A stretch of 48,379 nucleotides of DNA from Desulfobulbaceae bacterium (GTDB lineage: Bacteria; Desulfobacterota; Desulfobulbia; Desulfobulbales; Desulfobulbaceae), in assembly GCA_011389815.1 (NCBI GenBank), contig JAABTP010000014.1, positions 1 through 48,379 on the forward strand, given 5' to 3'. This document shows positions 7,541 to 16,840 of this stretch, piece by piece. Each line of letters begins with the position of its first letter. The stretch's first letter is position 1. Below the pieces are notes generated by a model, which had not been told where the DNA came from, did no database searches, and saw only the letters and a list, made by a program, of their open reading frames with translations. A program made the translations under genes and the position numbers.

Positions 7541-9226
7541 TCAGGTATTGGCAAAACTGATCAACTGCTCCACAATGGCAGCCAAGGGGGCCTTCTGATA
7601 CCCTGATGTCGTTGCTGCAACCTCTTGCCATTTCGCAGGAAGCGGTTCCTCAGTTTTCCAGGTTCCTGAAAGTCCATAGCGTTCCTCCCAGTAAGTAACT
7701 GCCCTGATGCCTTTTTCAGGAGTCCAGAGAAAATCAGGATGGGCATTCTGATACCACTCGCCACCAATAATATTACCAAGGCCATCAAGCTCCAAATCAT
7801 AATAATAACGAACTGTCTGCACCCTGTCGTACTGTGAGCTGTCTGGAGAATATTGCTCTGGGTTGGTCTCAACAAGATACGAAAGATCCATGGCAACACC
7901 AACAATGGTATCAGTCTCTCTATCCCGATACTTTTTGAATCTGTCCGTATCAAAACTTGCTTTCAGCACAGATGCCTCAGCCAAGGAACGGGCATAACCT
8001 CTCTTTTTCGGGTTAAACAGCCTGTACTTATAGGCAACAATGGGCTGATTCCAGACTTCATAATCATAGGTGACATCAAGGACCATACTGCGGCCTGAAA
8101 CACCGATCTGGTTGACCACGGCAAGATGCCAAGTTCCAGGATTGGTATCAAAACATTTCTGCGGCAGAATCCGTCCGGTCTGTGGATCAACTGCTGGCTT
8201 CTTTTCATTACAACGCCCACCGATAAAACGGGAGCTATATTTTACCTGTGCCCAGAGCAAGGTTGCCAGGGCCTTAATATCGGACGGATAAAAGGTAATA
8301 AATGTCTTGCCATCTGCGGCAAGCACTGTTACCGAATGAGTAGGTCGGGGAAGCATATAAGCAGCCGGAGCCCAGCCGTGACAAAGCCCCATCCACGGCT
8401 CTACCTGTCCAGTGCGGATATAGCGTGCCTTTCCTTCCTCCCACATCTTGTTGGTCAGGGTCATCTTTTTATCCCCAACCAAAATATCGTATTTTTCCGA
8501 AGGAGAGAGTCGATTCACAGCATCGCTATCATTGCTCTCCACAATCTGCAAAGCAGGCCTGCCTTGAATATACTCAAAATTGACCTTCCAATCCAATGAC
8601 TTAGGAAAACCAGCATCAGCATAACGATGGCCCAGCATTCCCAGATACATGGCCCAATAATCATCAGACCAGGGTTGTTCAGCCAAACGGGCACTGGTCA
8701 AGTTATTCTCTTCCATCCCCTGTAAACCAGAATAGGAAAAAGTATCAGTAAAACGGTCTGCCTGATCGTTTTCTGCAAACGCGGCCCTGCCAGCTGCGAT
8801 TACATCCAGCTCAGTGAGTTCTTTCCGATGTGCATCACGGGCATCAACAAAGGTCATCTCCTGAATAGCTTCATCATCAAATAATGATTGAACTGCGTTG
8901 AGCACCTGGCCTTGTTCATCATACTTTACAGGCAGTTTTTCCATAAAGGCAACAGGATCTGCCAATAACTCCTCTGGCAGATTTTCCGGTTTTTCCGACT
9001 TTTCTGATATTACCTGGTCTCCGTCACCAGCATTACCTACGTTATCAACATCATCTAAGGTATCACTGCTGCTGTCCTCCGGCTCCGATCCTTGAGCAGA
9101 ATCAGTTGTCTCAGTTGCCTCTAAGGGTTCAGGTTCATTTGGTGTCGGTTGCTCTGAAGATGTCTCCGTAGCCCCTTTAAAGAAATTCAATAAAAAGCAA
9201 TTATGCTTCCCTTCCGGTGTAGCCAT
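7541..9226 (-). CDS. Transglutaminase-elicitor-like protein 2
   Basis: This 561-residue paralogue of the 3624-5096 protein aligns along the whole core: PVAFMEKLPVKYD, GLQGMEENNL, QPWSDDYWAMYLG, the QVEPWMGLCHGWAPAA block with Cys282, GTWHLAVVNQIG with His367, and LDVTYDYEVWNQP with Asp384/388. Both end in AAIVEQLI-F-AN. It differs in a roughly 80-residue Glu/Ser/Thr-rich, probably disordered N-terminal extension. The leader AATGAGGAGGAG is nearly identical to that of paralogue 1, as expected from tandem duplication. It starts 28 nt after the diguanylate cyclase stop, so it is probably part of the same transcript. Predicted role: protein crosslinking or proteolysis-like acyl transfer, inferred from the Cys-His-Asp order. 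Confidence 0.65.
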   Translation of the reverse strand: MATPEGKHNCFLLNFFKGATETSSEQPTPNEPEPLEATETTDSAQGSEPEDSSSDTLDDVDNVGNAGDGDQVISEKSEKPENLPEELLADPVAFMEKLPVKYDEQGQVLNAVQSLFDDEAIQEMTFVDARDAHRKELTELDVIAAGRAAFAENDQADRFTDTFSYSGLQGMEENNLTSARLAEQPWSDDYWAMYLGMLGHRYADAGFPKSLDWKVNFEYIQGRPALQIVESNDSDAVNRLSPSEKYDILVGDKKMTLTNKMWEEGKARYIRTGQVEPWMGLCHGWAPAAYMLPRPTHSVTVLAADGKTFITFYPSDIKALATLLWAQVKYSSRFIGGRCNEKKPAVDPQTGRILPQKCFDTNPGTWHLAVVNQIGVSGRSMVLDVTYDYEVWNQPIVAYKYRLFNPKKRGYARSLAEASVLKASFDTDRFKKYRDRETDTIVGVAMDLSYLVETNPEQYSPDSSQYDRVQTVRYYYDLELDGLGNIIGGEWYQNAHPDFLWTPEKGIRAVTYWEERYGLSGTWKTEEPLPAKWQEVAATTSGYQKAPLAAIVEQLISFANT

Positions 9227-9254
9227 GTTCTCCTCCTCATTCAGTAGCTATCTG

Positions 9255-11039
9255 TCACGTTTTCTTCTGCTCTCTGCGGTCATTCTCATCTGAGGACGTT
9301 CCAGCAAGAAAACTCCGCCCTTTGCCAAAATGCTTTGCAGTATACATGGCCTTATCAGCATGCTGTAACAGACTTTCTGGTTTTGTACCGTGATCTGGAT
9401 ATAAGGCAATGCCAATACTGGTCTGAATATGTTCACCTTCAGCAGAACAATCAACATCAGCCAAAGAGGTTACGATGCGCTCTGCTGTGGCAACAGCATC
9501 GTCTATGGAATGAACATCATCAATAATGGCGGAAAACTCATCTCCGCCAATACGGGCAACAAAGTCTTCCAGACGCAAACAATCCCGCAGCCGATCAGCA
9601 ACCACCTGCAAAACCCGGTCACCAACAAGATGGCCCAGGTTATCATTAATTATCTTAAAATTATCCAGATCCAGATAAAGCAAAGCTACCCGACTGTTGA
9701 GACGTTTGGCCCGGGAGAGTGAGCTGCGCAGACGTTCATCAAACATAACACGATTCGGCAGTCGGGTCAGCGGGTCATGCATTGCCTGATAACGAAGAAT
9801 CTCCTCAGCCTGCTTCCGTTCACTGATATCAGAAAATAAGGCAACATAATGGGAAATATTCGTATTGGACTTACGGATAACTGCAATAGATAGCCATTGC
9901 GGATACTCTTCTCCATTACGACGACGATTCCAGATCTCCCCCTGCCAACTATTATTCCGCAGCAGAATCCGCCACATATCCTCATAAAACTCGTTATCCT
10001 GCCGATCAGACTTTAAAAAAGAAGGATCTCTCCCCAGGGCCTGTTCCCGATGATACCCGGTTATTGCTGTAAAGGCCGGATTCACCATAATAATGCGATT
10101 ATCCGCATCTGTAACCAGCATCCCTTCTGAGCTGGTTTCAAAGACCGTATGGGCAAGTCGTAGCTCGTCTTCAGCTTTTTTCTGTTCTGTCAGATCACTG
10201 ATGATACAGACAAAACCATTACAGATACCATCTCCTGTCCTTCGTGGACTGATCCAGTGCCCTCCTGGAAAGACAGAGCCGTCCTGATGAACAAATTTCT
10301 TATCTGCATAATGCTGCTCTTGCTGTCCATAACGGATATACTCCATGACCTCCTCTGTTTCATCAATAAAATCAGGATGGATAATATCCTGAAGCCGCAT
10401 ATCCTGAAACTCTTCCCGAGAATAACCAAAAACCTCAGCATACAGACCATTCACCATTTCATAGGTTCCATCAAGAGAGAGAAGACCTATACATACAGCT
10501 GCATTATTGAGAACTGCCTCATTGCGGGACTCGCTGTCCAGTAAGGCAGCATGTGCTCTTTCTTTATCGCGAATTTCTTCTTTGAGTTCCTGATTTCGGC
10601 AAGCAAGTTCATGCTGAGCCCTCCGTAAACTGATCTGCGTTGAAACCCGGGCTATCAACTCAGAAGGCTCATAGGGTTTCACCAGAAAATCAGAGCCTCC
10701 GGCTTGAAAACCACGAATCTTGTCGGCCACATCACTCATGGCCGTCAAAAAAAGGATAGGGATGTTACAAAGTACAGGGTCGTTTTTCAGTTGGGCGCAT
10801 ACCTGAAAACCGTTCAATTCAGGCATACTGATGTCGAGCAAAACTACTTCAGGTGGGGCCGTACGGCAATGAGCTAGAACTGTTGTTGGATCAAAAAGAG
10901 CCTGGGAGACAAACCCATGTGATCGGAGGATAGACTCCAGCAGGCAGACGTCACTTCGACTATCATCAACAATCAGGATATACGGAGACGTTTTATCATC
11001 GCAGAAATATGGTTTTTTTTCCGAGTCAGGCATTACCAA
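9255..11039 (-). CDS. Response regulator diguanylate cyclase (REC-PAS-PAS-GGDEF)
   Basis: The 594-residue protein begins with a receiver domain (ILIVDDSRSD, phospho-acceptor Asp69 in VVLLDISMPE, Lys in FLVKPYEP), followed by a short coiled coil, two PAS domains (about 170-290 and 295-410, the second followed by ISERKQAEE) and a GGDEF domain. The active site RIGGDEF (residues 496-502) is intact, and RLED lies five residues before it, so the c-di-GMP inhibitory I-site is present. It should make c-di-GMP when phosphorylated. It overlaps the upstream REC-DUF4388 gene by 14 nt and is followed after 28 nt by TGase-like gene 2, so it probably forms the output of the kinases in this cluster. Confidence 0.95.
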   Translation of the reverse strand: MVMPDSEKKPYFCDDKTSPYILIVDDSRSDVCLLESILRSHGFVSQALFDPTTVLAHCRTAPPEVVLLDISMPELNGFQVCAQLKNDPVLCNIPILFLTAMSDVADKIRGFQAGGSDFLVKPYEPSELIARVSTQISLRRAQHELACRNQELKEEIRDKERAHAALLDSESRNEAVLNNAAVCIGLLSLDGTYEMVNGLYAEVFGYSREEFQDMRLQDIIHPDFIDETEEVMEYIRYGQQEQHYADKKFVHQDGSVFPGGHWISPRRTGDGICNGFVCIISDLTEQKKAEDELRLAHTVFETSSEGMLVTDADNRIIMVNPAFTAITGYHREQALGRDPSFLKSDRQDNEFYEDMWRILLRNNSWQGEIWNRRRNGEEYPQWLSIAVIRKSNTNISHYVALFSDISERKQAEEILRYQAMHDPLTRLPNRVMFDERLRSSLSRAKRLNSRVALLYLDLDNFKIINDNLGHLVGDRVLQVVADRLRDCLRLEDFVARIGGDEFSAIIDDVHSIDDAVATAERIVTSLADVDCSAEGEHIQTSIGIALYPDHGTKPESLLQHADKAMYTAKHFGKGRSFLAGTSSDENDRREQKKT

Positions 11040-11721
11040 CAGTTTCGTCTTTACGGGTCATAGCCTCCATAATAAGGCCCATGAGGCTTGAGTTGATGCG
11101 CTTTTTTACCTTATGTGAACTAGGTATATCTGTAAAACTTATACTTGCTCCCTCAAGACCAATCAAGGAATAAGCAGCCTCTTCTCCATTTAATCCCTTA
11201 AAGGCCGCATCAAAGACTTCTCCGTTCTCTATATAAAAAAAGCCTTTCTCATTACTTGTGGACCTAATCTCCAACAAACAGGTCTTCTGTTCCAACGCTA
11301 TCATCTGCAGGAAATTGGCAACAGAAATGCCTTGCAGCATCCCGCCAGGGGACTGCGGAACCAAAGCCTCCTGTACCGCCTCAACCAGTTTATTAATAGT
11401 AAAAGGTTTTTTCAGCAAGCGTTGCCCGGTTTGAGCAAATTGTTTCTCTATTTCCGGGGTTGAATGGGCCGTCATGATTACACAAGGCATTTTGGGAAAA
11501 GCATCATTAATATATGCCAGTAACGTGAGGCCATCAATCTTTGGCATCTGCAAATCCGTAACAATGAGATCAATCGGTTTTCGATTAAGAATACCGATTG
11601 CCTCCTCGCCGTTATTGGAAAGAATAACTTCAAAATCTTTTTTATATTTTTTAAGACTGATCCCCAGTAATCTCTGAAAACCAAGATCGTCATCAACAAT
11701 TAAGACATTTTTCATTTTCAA
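11026..11721 (-). CDS. Response regulator with C-terminal DUF4388 (PatA-like) domain
   Basis: The receiver domain covers residues 1-125 (VLIVDDDLGFQRLL, LIVTDLQMPKIDG with phospho-acceptor Asp, RLLKKPFTINKL). It is followed by a DUF4388 domain, recognisable from GISVANFLQMIALEQKTCLLEI and GFFYIENGEVFDAAFKGLNGEEAAYSLI. This domain is common in deltaproteobacterial and cyanobacterial regulators of motility and gene expression and is thought to mediate protein contacts; it has no known enzymatic function. The start is at MKMKNVLIVDDD, 30 nt after the previous gene, and the end overlaps the diguanylate cyclase. Role: signalling intermediate or anti-output partner in the cluster. Confidence 0.9.
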   Translation of the reverse strand: MKMKNVLIVDDDLGFQRLLGISLKKYKKDFEVILSNNGEEAIGILNRKPIDLIVTDLQMPKIDGLTLLAYINDAFPKMPCVIMTAHSTPEIEKQFAQTGQRLLKKPFTINKLVEAVQEALVPQSPGGMLQGISVANFLQMIALEQKTCLLEIRSTSNEKGFFYIENGEVFDAAFKGLNGEEAAYSLIGLEGASISFTDIPSSHKVKKRINSSLMGLIMEAMTRKDETVGNA

Positions 11722-11751
11722 TGCTGCCCAAAGGGTTAAAAAGAAAGCTGC

Positions 11752-12948
11752 TCACGATTTTTTATCAGCTTGCTGAAAATCCAGCAAGGTACATACAATA
11801 CGATCTAATTCTTCAGCTGCCTTGGTAACAGGACGACTGACTGTTTCAAGATCTTTGTTTTGTCTGAGCAAACTACCTATCGCGTCAATCCCAAAGAGTA
11901 TGGTTGCCAGGTTATCCCGTATCGCTTTCCGATTTTTATCAATAAAGTCGTTCACAGCTGATTCTGCAGCTTGACAAATTTGTTCACTGTCATTGACCTG
12001 CCCACCTCCCTGCTCCTGAATAACATGAGCAACACCTTGCATCTCTTCGTTCTCATCAAAAAATGGTATATGCAAAGTTTGTACCTGATTATTTTCTTGC
12101 TGCTCTTCAGACATCGCTCTTTCTCCCAGAGAAGAGCATTCTGCACAATAAAAGCTGGGATCCTGAAGTACTTCATGGCGCAGGGAACCAACAAGCTCAG
12201 AAAGCCGCATGTTGCAAAAATCACGGGTCGCCTTATTGACCCAGAGTATTCGTCCTTCTGTATTTTCTATAATCAACCTGTCCTGAACAAGATCAAGTAA
12301 GGCCAGTTGATTATTTTTCTCCTGCTGCAAACGCTCAAGTTGCTGCTCAATCTCAATATTATCCTGATGCAGTGAGTTAATAAGGCTATCAGATTGTTTT
12401 TTCTGCTGATCAACAAGTTGCTTCAGGCGAAGTTGGACTGTGATTCTTGCATTCAGAATTTGAAGATTTATCGGTTTGTTGATATAATCAACAGCTCCCA
12501 GGGTAAACCCTTTATATTCGTCATCCTTGTCGTCACGAGCACTGACAAAAATAACGGTAATTTTCCGGGTAACAGGGTTTTCTTTCAAACGCTTACAGAC
12601 CTCATATCCATCCATGCCAGGCATGCTCAGATCCAGAAGGATAAGATCCGGTTTCCGTTCTGCTGCCAGCTCAAGTCCATGTACTCCGGTTGAAGCGATT
12701 GAAACCGTATATTCTTTCTCCAACGTTGTCTTCATCAACTGGAGATGGGCAAAATCATCATCAATCAGCAGAAGATGATAATGCAGGGTATTAATAGGCT
12801 CTGATGAACGGAGGTGGGGAATTATCGTTTCCTGCGAGATAATATTCCCGCAAATCTGGCACCCAAGCGGTGTATTATCAATACGCTCCAGCTGCTCATC
12901 TGCAACAATATTCTTTCCGCCACATTCTTCGCAAAAAATTACTTTCAT
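11752..12948 (-). CDS. Zinc-ribbon/REC/PAS signalling protein
   Basis: An N-terminal zinc ribbon (C6-x2-C9 ... C30-x2-C33) is followed by a receiver domain with phospho-acceptor Asp106 (LILLDLSMPGMDG) and KPINLQIL, a coiled coil (residues about 185-215), a PAS-like segment (LALLDLVQDRLIIENTEGRILWVNKATRDFC) and a helical C-terminus (NKNRKAIRDNLATILFGIDAIGSLLR, in part) that resembles a histidine-kinase dimerisation helix without the H-E-x-R box or ATPase domain. It therefore looks like an adaptor, not a kinase. It starts 6 nt after the kinase gene upstream, implying translational coupling and stoichiometric partnership. The zinc ribbon at the N-terminus is unusual for a response regulator. Confidence 0.85.
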   Translation of the reverse strand: MKVIFCEECGGKNIVADEQLERIDNTPLGCQICGNIISQETIIPHLRSSEPINTLHYHLLLIDDDFAHLQLMKTTLEKEYTVSIASTGVHGLELAAERKPDLILLDLSMPGMDGYEVCKRLKENPVTRKITVIFVSARDDKDDEYKGFTLGAVDYINKPINLQILNARITVQLRLKQLVDQQKKQSDSLINSLHQDNIEIEQQLERLQQEKNNQLALLDLVQDRLIIENTEGRILWVNKATRDFCNMRLSELVGSLRHEVLQDPSFYCAECSSLGERAMSEEQQENNQVQTLHIPFFDENEEMQGVAHVIQEQGGGQVNDSEQICQAAESAVNDFIDKNRKAIRDNLATILFGIDAIGSLLRQNKDLETVSRPVTKAAEELDRIVCTLLDFQQADKKS

Positions 12949-12954
12949 GCGCGA

Positions 12955-15900
12955 TCAGCTCCTGCTTTCCCCGGAAGTCAGCTGTAATAAGGCACGAAGA
13001 TTATCCTCCAGTTGCCCCAACAGAGCACTATAATCGGCCTCCTGTTCTTCTTTACTCGCAACCTCAATTTCTCTTGCCTGCTCAGCCTCATCTTTCAGTC
13101 CCACACCAAGGAGGATGCCTTTGGCCTTATGCCCTGCTGCGGACAATGCTTTATAATCATTCGCTGTCACTGCCTGCCATGCCTGTTCAAGAGTCTCGGC
13201 TATGGAACAAGAGGACAGCTGTATCATCTGTTCCACTTGGTCTGGCTCAAGACTGTATATGTTTTTGAGATGTTCAGCAACATTTGTAAGAAGGGCATTA
13301 TCGTTTTCTTTTTTTTCTTCTCGCATAGAAGTATCGTCCTGTTGTTTTTTTTTCATTCTGGTCTTCACTTCTCCGTCAACACAACCTGTCTGCTGAAAAG
13401 CCTGGTAGATTTCCTTTGTTTTAAAGGGCTTGACTGCATACCCGTCCATCCCGGCATCCAGACATCGCTGTTTATCCTCTTTCATAGCATGTGCTGTCAA
13501 GGCAACAACCGGCATATGACCACCTGTCAGCCTATACTGTAATGCTTCTGTAAACTCTTCTGTTACCTCTGTGGGTAATGTATGATTCTCTACGGACTGA
13601 TATTTCTTCTGCTCACAAGCCCGTATAATCTTAGTGACCGTTAACCCGTCCATGATCGGCATTTGCACATCCATGAGAATAACATCAAAATGATGATCAA
13701 GCAGGATGCGAAGTGCTTCAAGGCCATTTTCCGCTTCAATAATCTGATGGTTATCCTTCTGAAACATCGCCTTAGCAAGAAAACGATTTGATTCATTATC
13801 ATCAACCACCAAAATACGCAAGCCTTGTAATGCTTCGTTGTTATCCGGTGTCACACCAACAAGAGCCGATTCTTTGTCAGCAATCTGCTTAAAACGAGCT
13901 GTAAAGGTGAAGGTACTCCCCTGGCCAAGAATACTGTCAACACCAATATTTCCACCCATCATTTTGCACAGCCTATAACATATTGTCAGCCCCAGACCAG
14001 TTCCTTCAAAATCCCTGCTGGTACTGGTGTCAACCTGAACAAAGCGCTCAAAAATATCTCCCTGTCTTTCCGGGGCAATACCAATACCGTGATCCTTTAC
14101 CCGAAACTCCAGCAGGACTTCCTCATGATCACTTTCCCGTAGAAAAACCTGAATGGAAATTTCCCCTTTCTTGCTGAACTTTATACTATTATTCAAAAGA
14201 TTTACAAAAATCTGGCGTAACCGCATTGCATCGCCATACAAAGAACAGGGCACCTTGGGATCAATATTATAATGCAGGTGTAATCCTTTTTCCTCAGCCT
14301 GAAACGCAACCGTCCGCACAGCATCCTGAATACTCTCTTCAAGGGAAAAAACAGTTGGTTCCAATTGAAGTTTTCCCTCTTCAATTCTTGCAAAATCAAG
14401 AAGATCGTTCAATAAACCAAGCAGAGATTCTGCTGCCTTGTTCACTGTCCCAATATAACGTAGCTGCTCCTCATCAAGAGGGGTGTCTAATGCGAGCCTG
14501 CTCATGCCGATAATAGCATTCATAGGCGTACGAATTTCATGACTGATATTAGCAAGAAAATCACTTTTGGCCCGATTCGCCTGCTCTGCCCTGTCCCGGG
14601 CTAATTGCAGCTGCTGCTCCTCTTCCTTTTGACGGCTGATATCCTTGGTGATCCAAATTGCACCCTGTTCGGGATCCGTACAATCAATGATTTTAGCGGT
14701 TAATGAACACCAAAACTCACTCCCATCCCGGCGACGCATCAGATGATCCTCTTGAAAGACACGATTCGCTTCAAAGGACAACAAGGCCCGCTCATAGGCC
14801 TGTTCAAATACTTCCTGATTATCAAAAAGCACTGAGAATGAACTTGCTATAAAGGCATCCTTATCAGTATAGCCAAACATCCTTGCAGCCACCCCACTGA
14901 CCCAAACAAAATCCGTCCCAATAATCCGAACAATCCCTATAGCAGCATGCTCAACAATCAGTTCAAGCTTGGCCAACTGGGCCCTGAATTTCTTCTCTAA
15001 GTCAAGCCGCTCAGTAATATCATTTTTTATGGCCAGGTAATAACTGATCTCCTTTGTATACCGATCATATAAAGGACAAACAGTCTGGCCTTCCCAGTAT
15101 TTCTCTCCGTTCCTCCTAGTATTCCTCAGGAATCCTTTCCAGGTTCCTCCATTTTTAAGGGTACGCCATATTTCTTTACAGACAGGAGTATCCTTTTCTC
15201 CGGCCGTCAGAATATCAGGATTTGTGCCGTACAGTTCTTCCCGGGTACAGCCTGTTAATTCACTAAAAAAAGAATTTGTATAAACAATATTTGCAGAACT
15301 ATCAGTTATAACAATGGCACTGGTACTCTGCTCAACAGCCTGAGAAAAAAGAAAAAGCTGCTCCTGTTCCTTTTTTCGCTCAGAAATATCTGTAAAAAAA
15401 GAAAAACAGGTTTTCTTCTTGCTACCAGGCAGAGTTATACACGAAGAGGTGATCAGAACATGGAGCAACGCACCATCTTCTAAGCGTAACAGCCCTTCCT
15501 GGGAAAGATCAAAACAATTTTCACTGCCTTGCCCTTTTTGCCTCTTTTCTTCCCCAGGATACAGATCCTTTGTTACGAGAAATTCATGAATATTATGACC
15601 AATAATCTCTTTTGCCGACCTTTGCAAAAGAAGACAAAGGCTCTGATTCACCTCAATAATGATCCCTGATGCAAAATCAATCAACCAAAACCCCTGGGGA
15701 TTCCGGTTAACAATTGCCTCATATTTTTCTTTATCCTGAACCCGCTGTTCTGCTTCGCGCTCCAGTGTCGCTGCTGTCAATAGTGCCTGACGATGATGTC
15801 CATTTGCCATATAGAGCAAGGCAAGCATGATCAGCAGCATCAAACAAAGCAACATGATAAAACTGGATGACCCCAGGGAAGCTGGTCGATAATTTTCTTC

Positions 15901-16806
15901 AAACCAGGCCTTTTGCACAATATGAATCAAAGCAAGGTCATCTCCAATCAGGGGCTGAAAAAACAGATAATAGTCAACACCAGCAGAATCCCTTGTACTC
16001 AAAAAACCAATTTTCTCTAAGAGTTCAAGGCCATAGGGTATAATGTCTAATGATTGTATCTGATCCAGTGGAAATTGCTTACTGTGCCGTAGATATTCTT
16101 GCTGATCTCTATTCAAAGGCCGCAGAGAAACAAGGTTTGCTGTTGTATTAAAAAGAATATTATTATCTGTCGATAAACCAATACGCATTTCTTCGGATTC
16201 AGGCGGTGTAGCAGTAAAGGCTGTGCTGAAGGAGCGAAGGTGGAAAATATCCAGACTAATCTTCAGAACAATCATTCCAAGCGGGCGGTTACCGTTTTTA
16301 ATAGCCCGGGCATAATACACTTCATTCTGCCGGGTAGCTAGGTTCATTGAGGCATAGAGATCATACCCATCAACTATGGCATCATGAAAAAAACCTGCAA
16401 AACCATAGTCCTTGCCTATTGTTTCAGGCACTGTCCCATAGACACATTTTCCTTCAAGATCAAGCAAGAAAACAGCCGTGATATTGTTAACATCTGCAAC
16501 GGCTCCTAAATTTTTTTTTACAATTTTTTGAGCCACTTCTGTTGGTTCAACATGACGTATATAACTATTCATCATGCTAATAATAACAGGGTTGTCTGAC
16601 AATAACCGCGAAACACCAGCGATCTGGTCAAAAGTCTGCCGAATCCGCTCAGCCTCCTGAGTCAGAGAGTAGCGATAGGTCTTGATATCTTCCCGGACAA
16701 GTTCCTGCTGATGCATGTAAAAAACAAGGCCGCCGCCAAAGAGCACAAGAACGACCAAGCTTATCGCCATGATAATATATAGAAACACTATATTACTATA
16801 CTTCAT
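12955..16806 (-). CDS. Hybrid sensor histidine kinase (Cache-like/PAS x3/HisKA/REC/HPt)
   Basis: The 1283-residue protein has transmembrane segments at about residues 7-28 and 310-332 around a roughly 280-residue periplasmic domain of Cache type ([21 protein letters not shown]). Three PAS domains follow (about 350-470, 480-610, 620-740). The HisKA box is [19 protein letters not shown] with the phospho-His near residue 755; the HATPase has EGTGLGLTI and the N-box [11 protein letters not shown] receiver domain ([12 protein letters not shown], Asp near 1045) and a C-terminal HPt domain ([12 protein letters not shown], His near 1225) complete an internal phosphorelay. It starts 34 nt after the first kinase gene, so it is in the same operon. 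The ligand is unknown. Confidence 0.95.
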   Translation of the reverse strand: MKYSNIVFLYIIMAISLVVLVLFGGGLVFYMHQQELVREDIKTYRYSLTQEAERIRQTFDQIAGVSRLLSDNPVIISMMNSYIRHVEPTEVAQKIVKKNLGAVADVNNITAVFLLDLEGKCVYGTVPETIGKDYGFAGFFHDAIVDGYDLYASMNLATRQNEVYYARAIKNGNRPLGMIVLKISLDIFHLRSFSTAFTATPPESEEMRIGLSTDNNILFNTTANLVSLRPLNRDQQEYLRHSKQFPLDQIQSLDIIPYGLELLEKIGFLSTRDSAGVDYYLFFQPLIGDDLALIHIVQKAWFEENYRPASLGSSSFIMLLCLMLLIMLALLYMANGHHRQALLTAATLEREAEQRVQDKEKYEAIVNRNPQGFWLIDFASGIIIEVNQSLCLLLQRSAKEIIGHNIHEFLVTKDLYPGEEKRQKGQGSENCFDLSQEGLLRLEDGALLHVLITSSCITLPGSKKKTCFSFFTDISERKKEQEQLFLFSQAVEQSTSAIVITDSSANIVYTNSFFSELTGCTREELYGTNPDILTAGEKDTPVCKEIWRTLKNGGTWKGFLRNTRRNGEKYWEGQTVCPLYDRYTKEISYYLAIKNDITERLDLEKKFRAQLAKLELIVEHAAIGIVRIIGTDFVWVSGVAARMFGYTDKDAFIASSFSVLFDNQEVFEQAYERALLSFEANRVFQEDHLMRRRDGSEFWCSLTAKIIDCTDPEQGAIWITKDISRQKEEEQQLQLARDRAEQANRAKSDFLANISHEIRTPMNAIIGMSRLALDTPLDEEQLRYIGTVNKAAESLLGLLNDLLDFARIEEGKLQLEPTVFSLEESIQDAVRTVAFQAEEKGLHLHYNIDPKVPCSLYGDAMRLRQIFVNLLNNSIKFSKKGEISIQVFLRESDHEEVLLEFRVKDHGIGIAPERQGDIFERFVQVDTSTSRDFEGTGLGLTICYRLCKMMGGNIGVDSILGQGSTFTFTARFKQIADKESALVGVTPDNNEALQGLRILVVDDNESNRFLAKAMFQKDNHQIIEAENGLEALRILLDHHFDVILMDVQMPIMDGLTVTKIIRACEQKKYQSVENHTLPTEVTEEFTEALQYRLTGGHMPVVALTAHAMKEDKQRCLDAGMDGYAVKPFKTKEIYQAFQQTGCVDGEVKTRMKKKQQDDTSMREEKKENDNALLTNVAEHLKNIYSLEPDQVEQMIQLSSCSIAETLEQAWQAVTANDYKALSAAGHKAKGILLGVGLKDEAEQAREIEVASKEEQEADYSALLGQLEDNLRALLQLTSGESRS

Positions 16807-16840
16807 TCGCTACGCTCCGCAGCAATTCCGCCCAAAGAAA

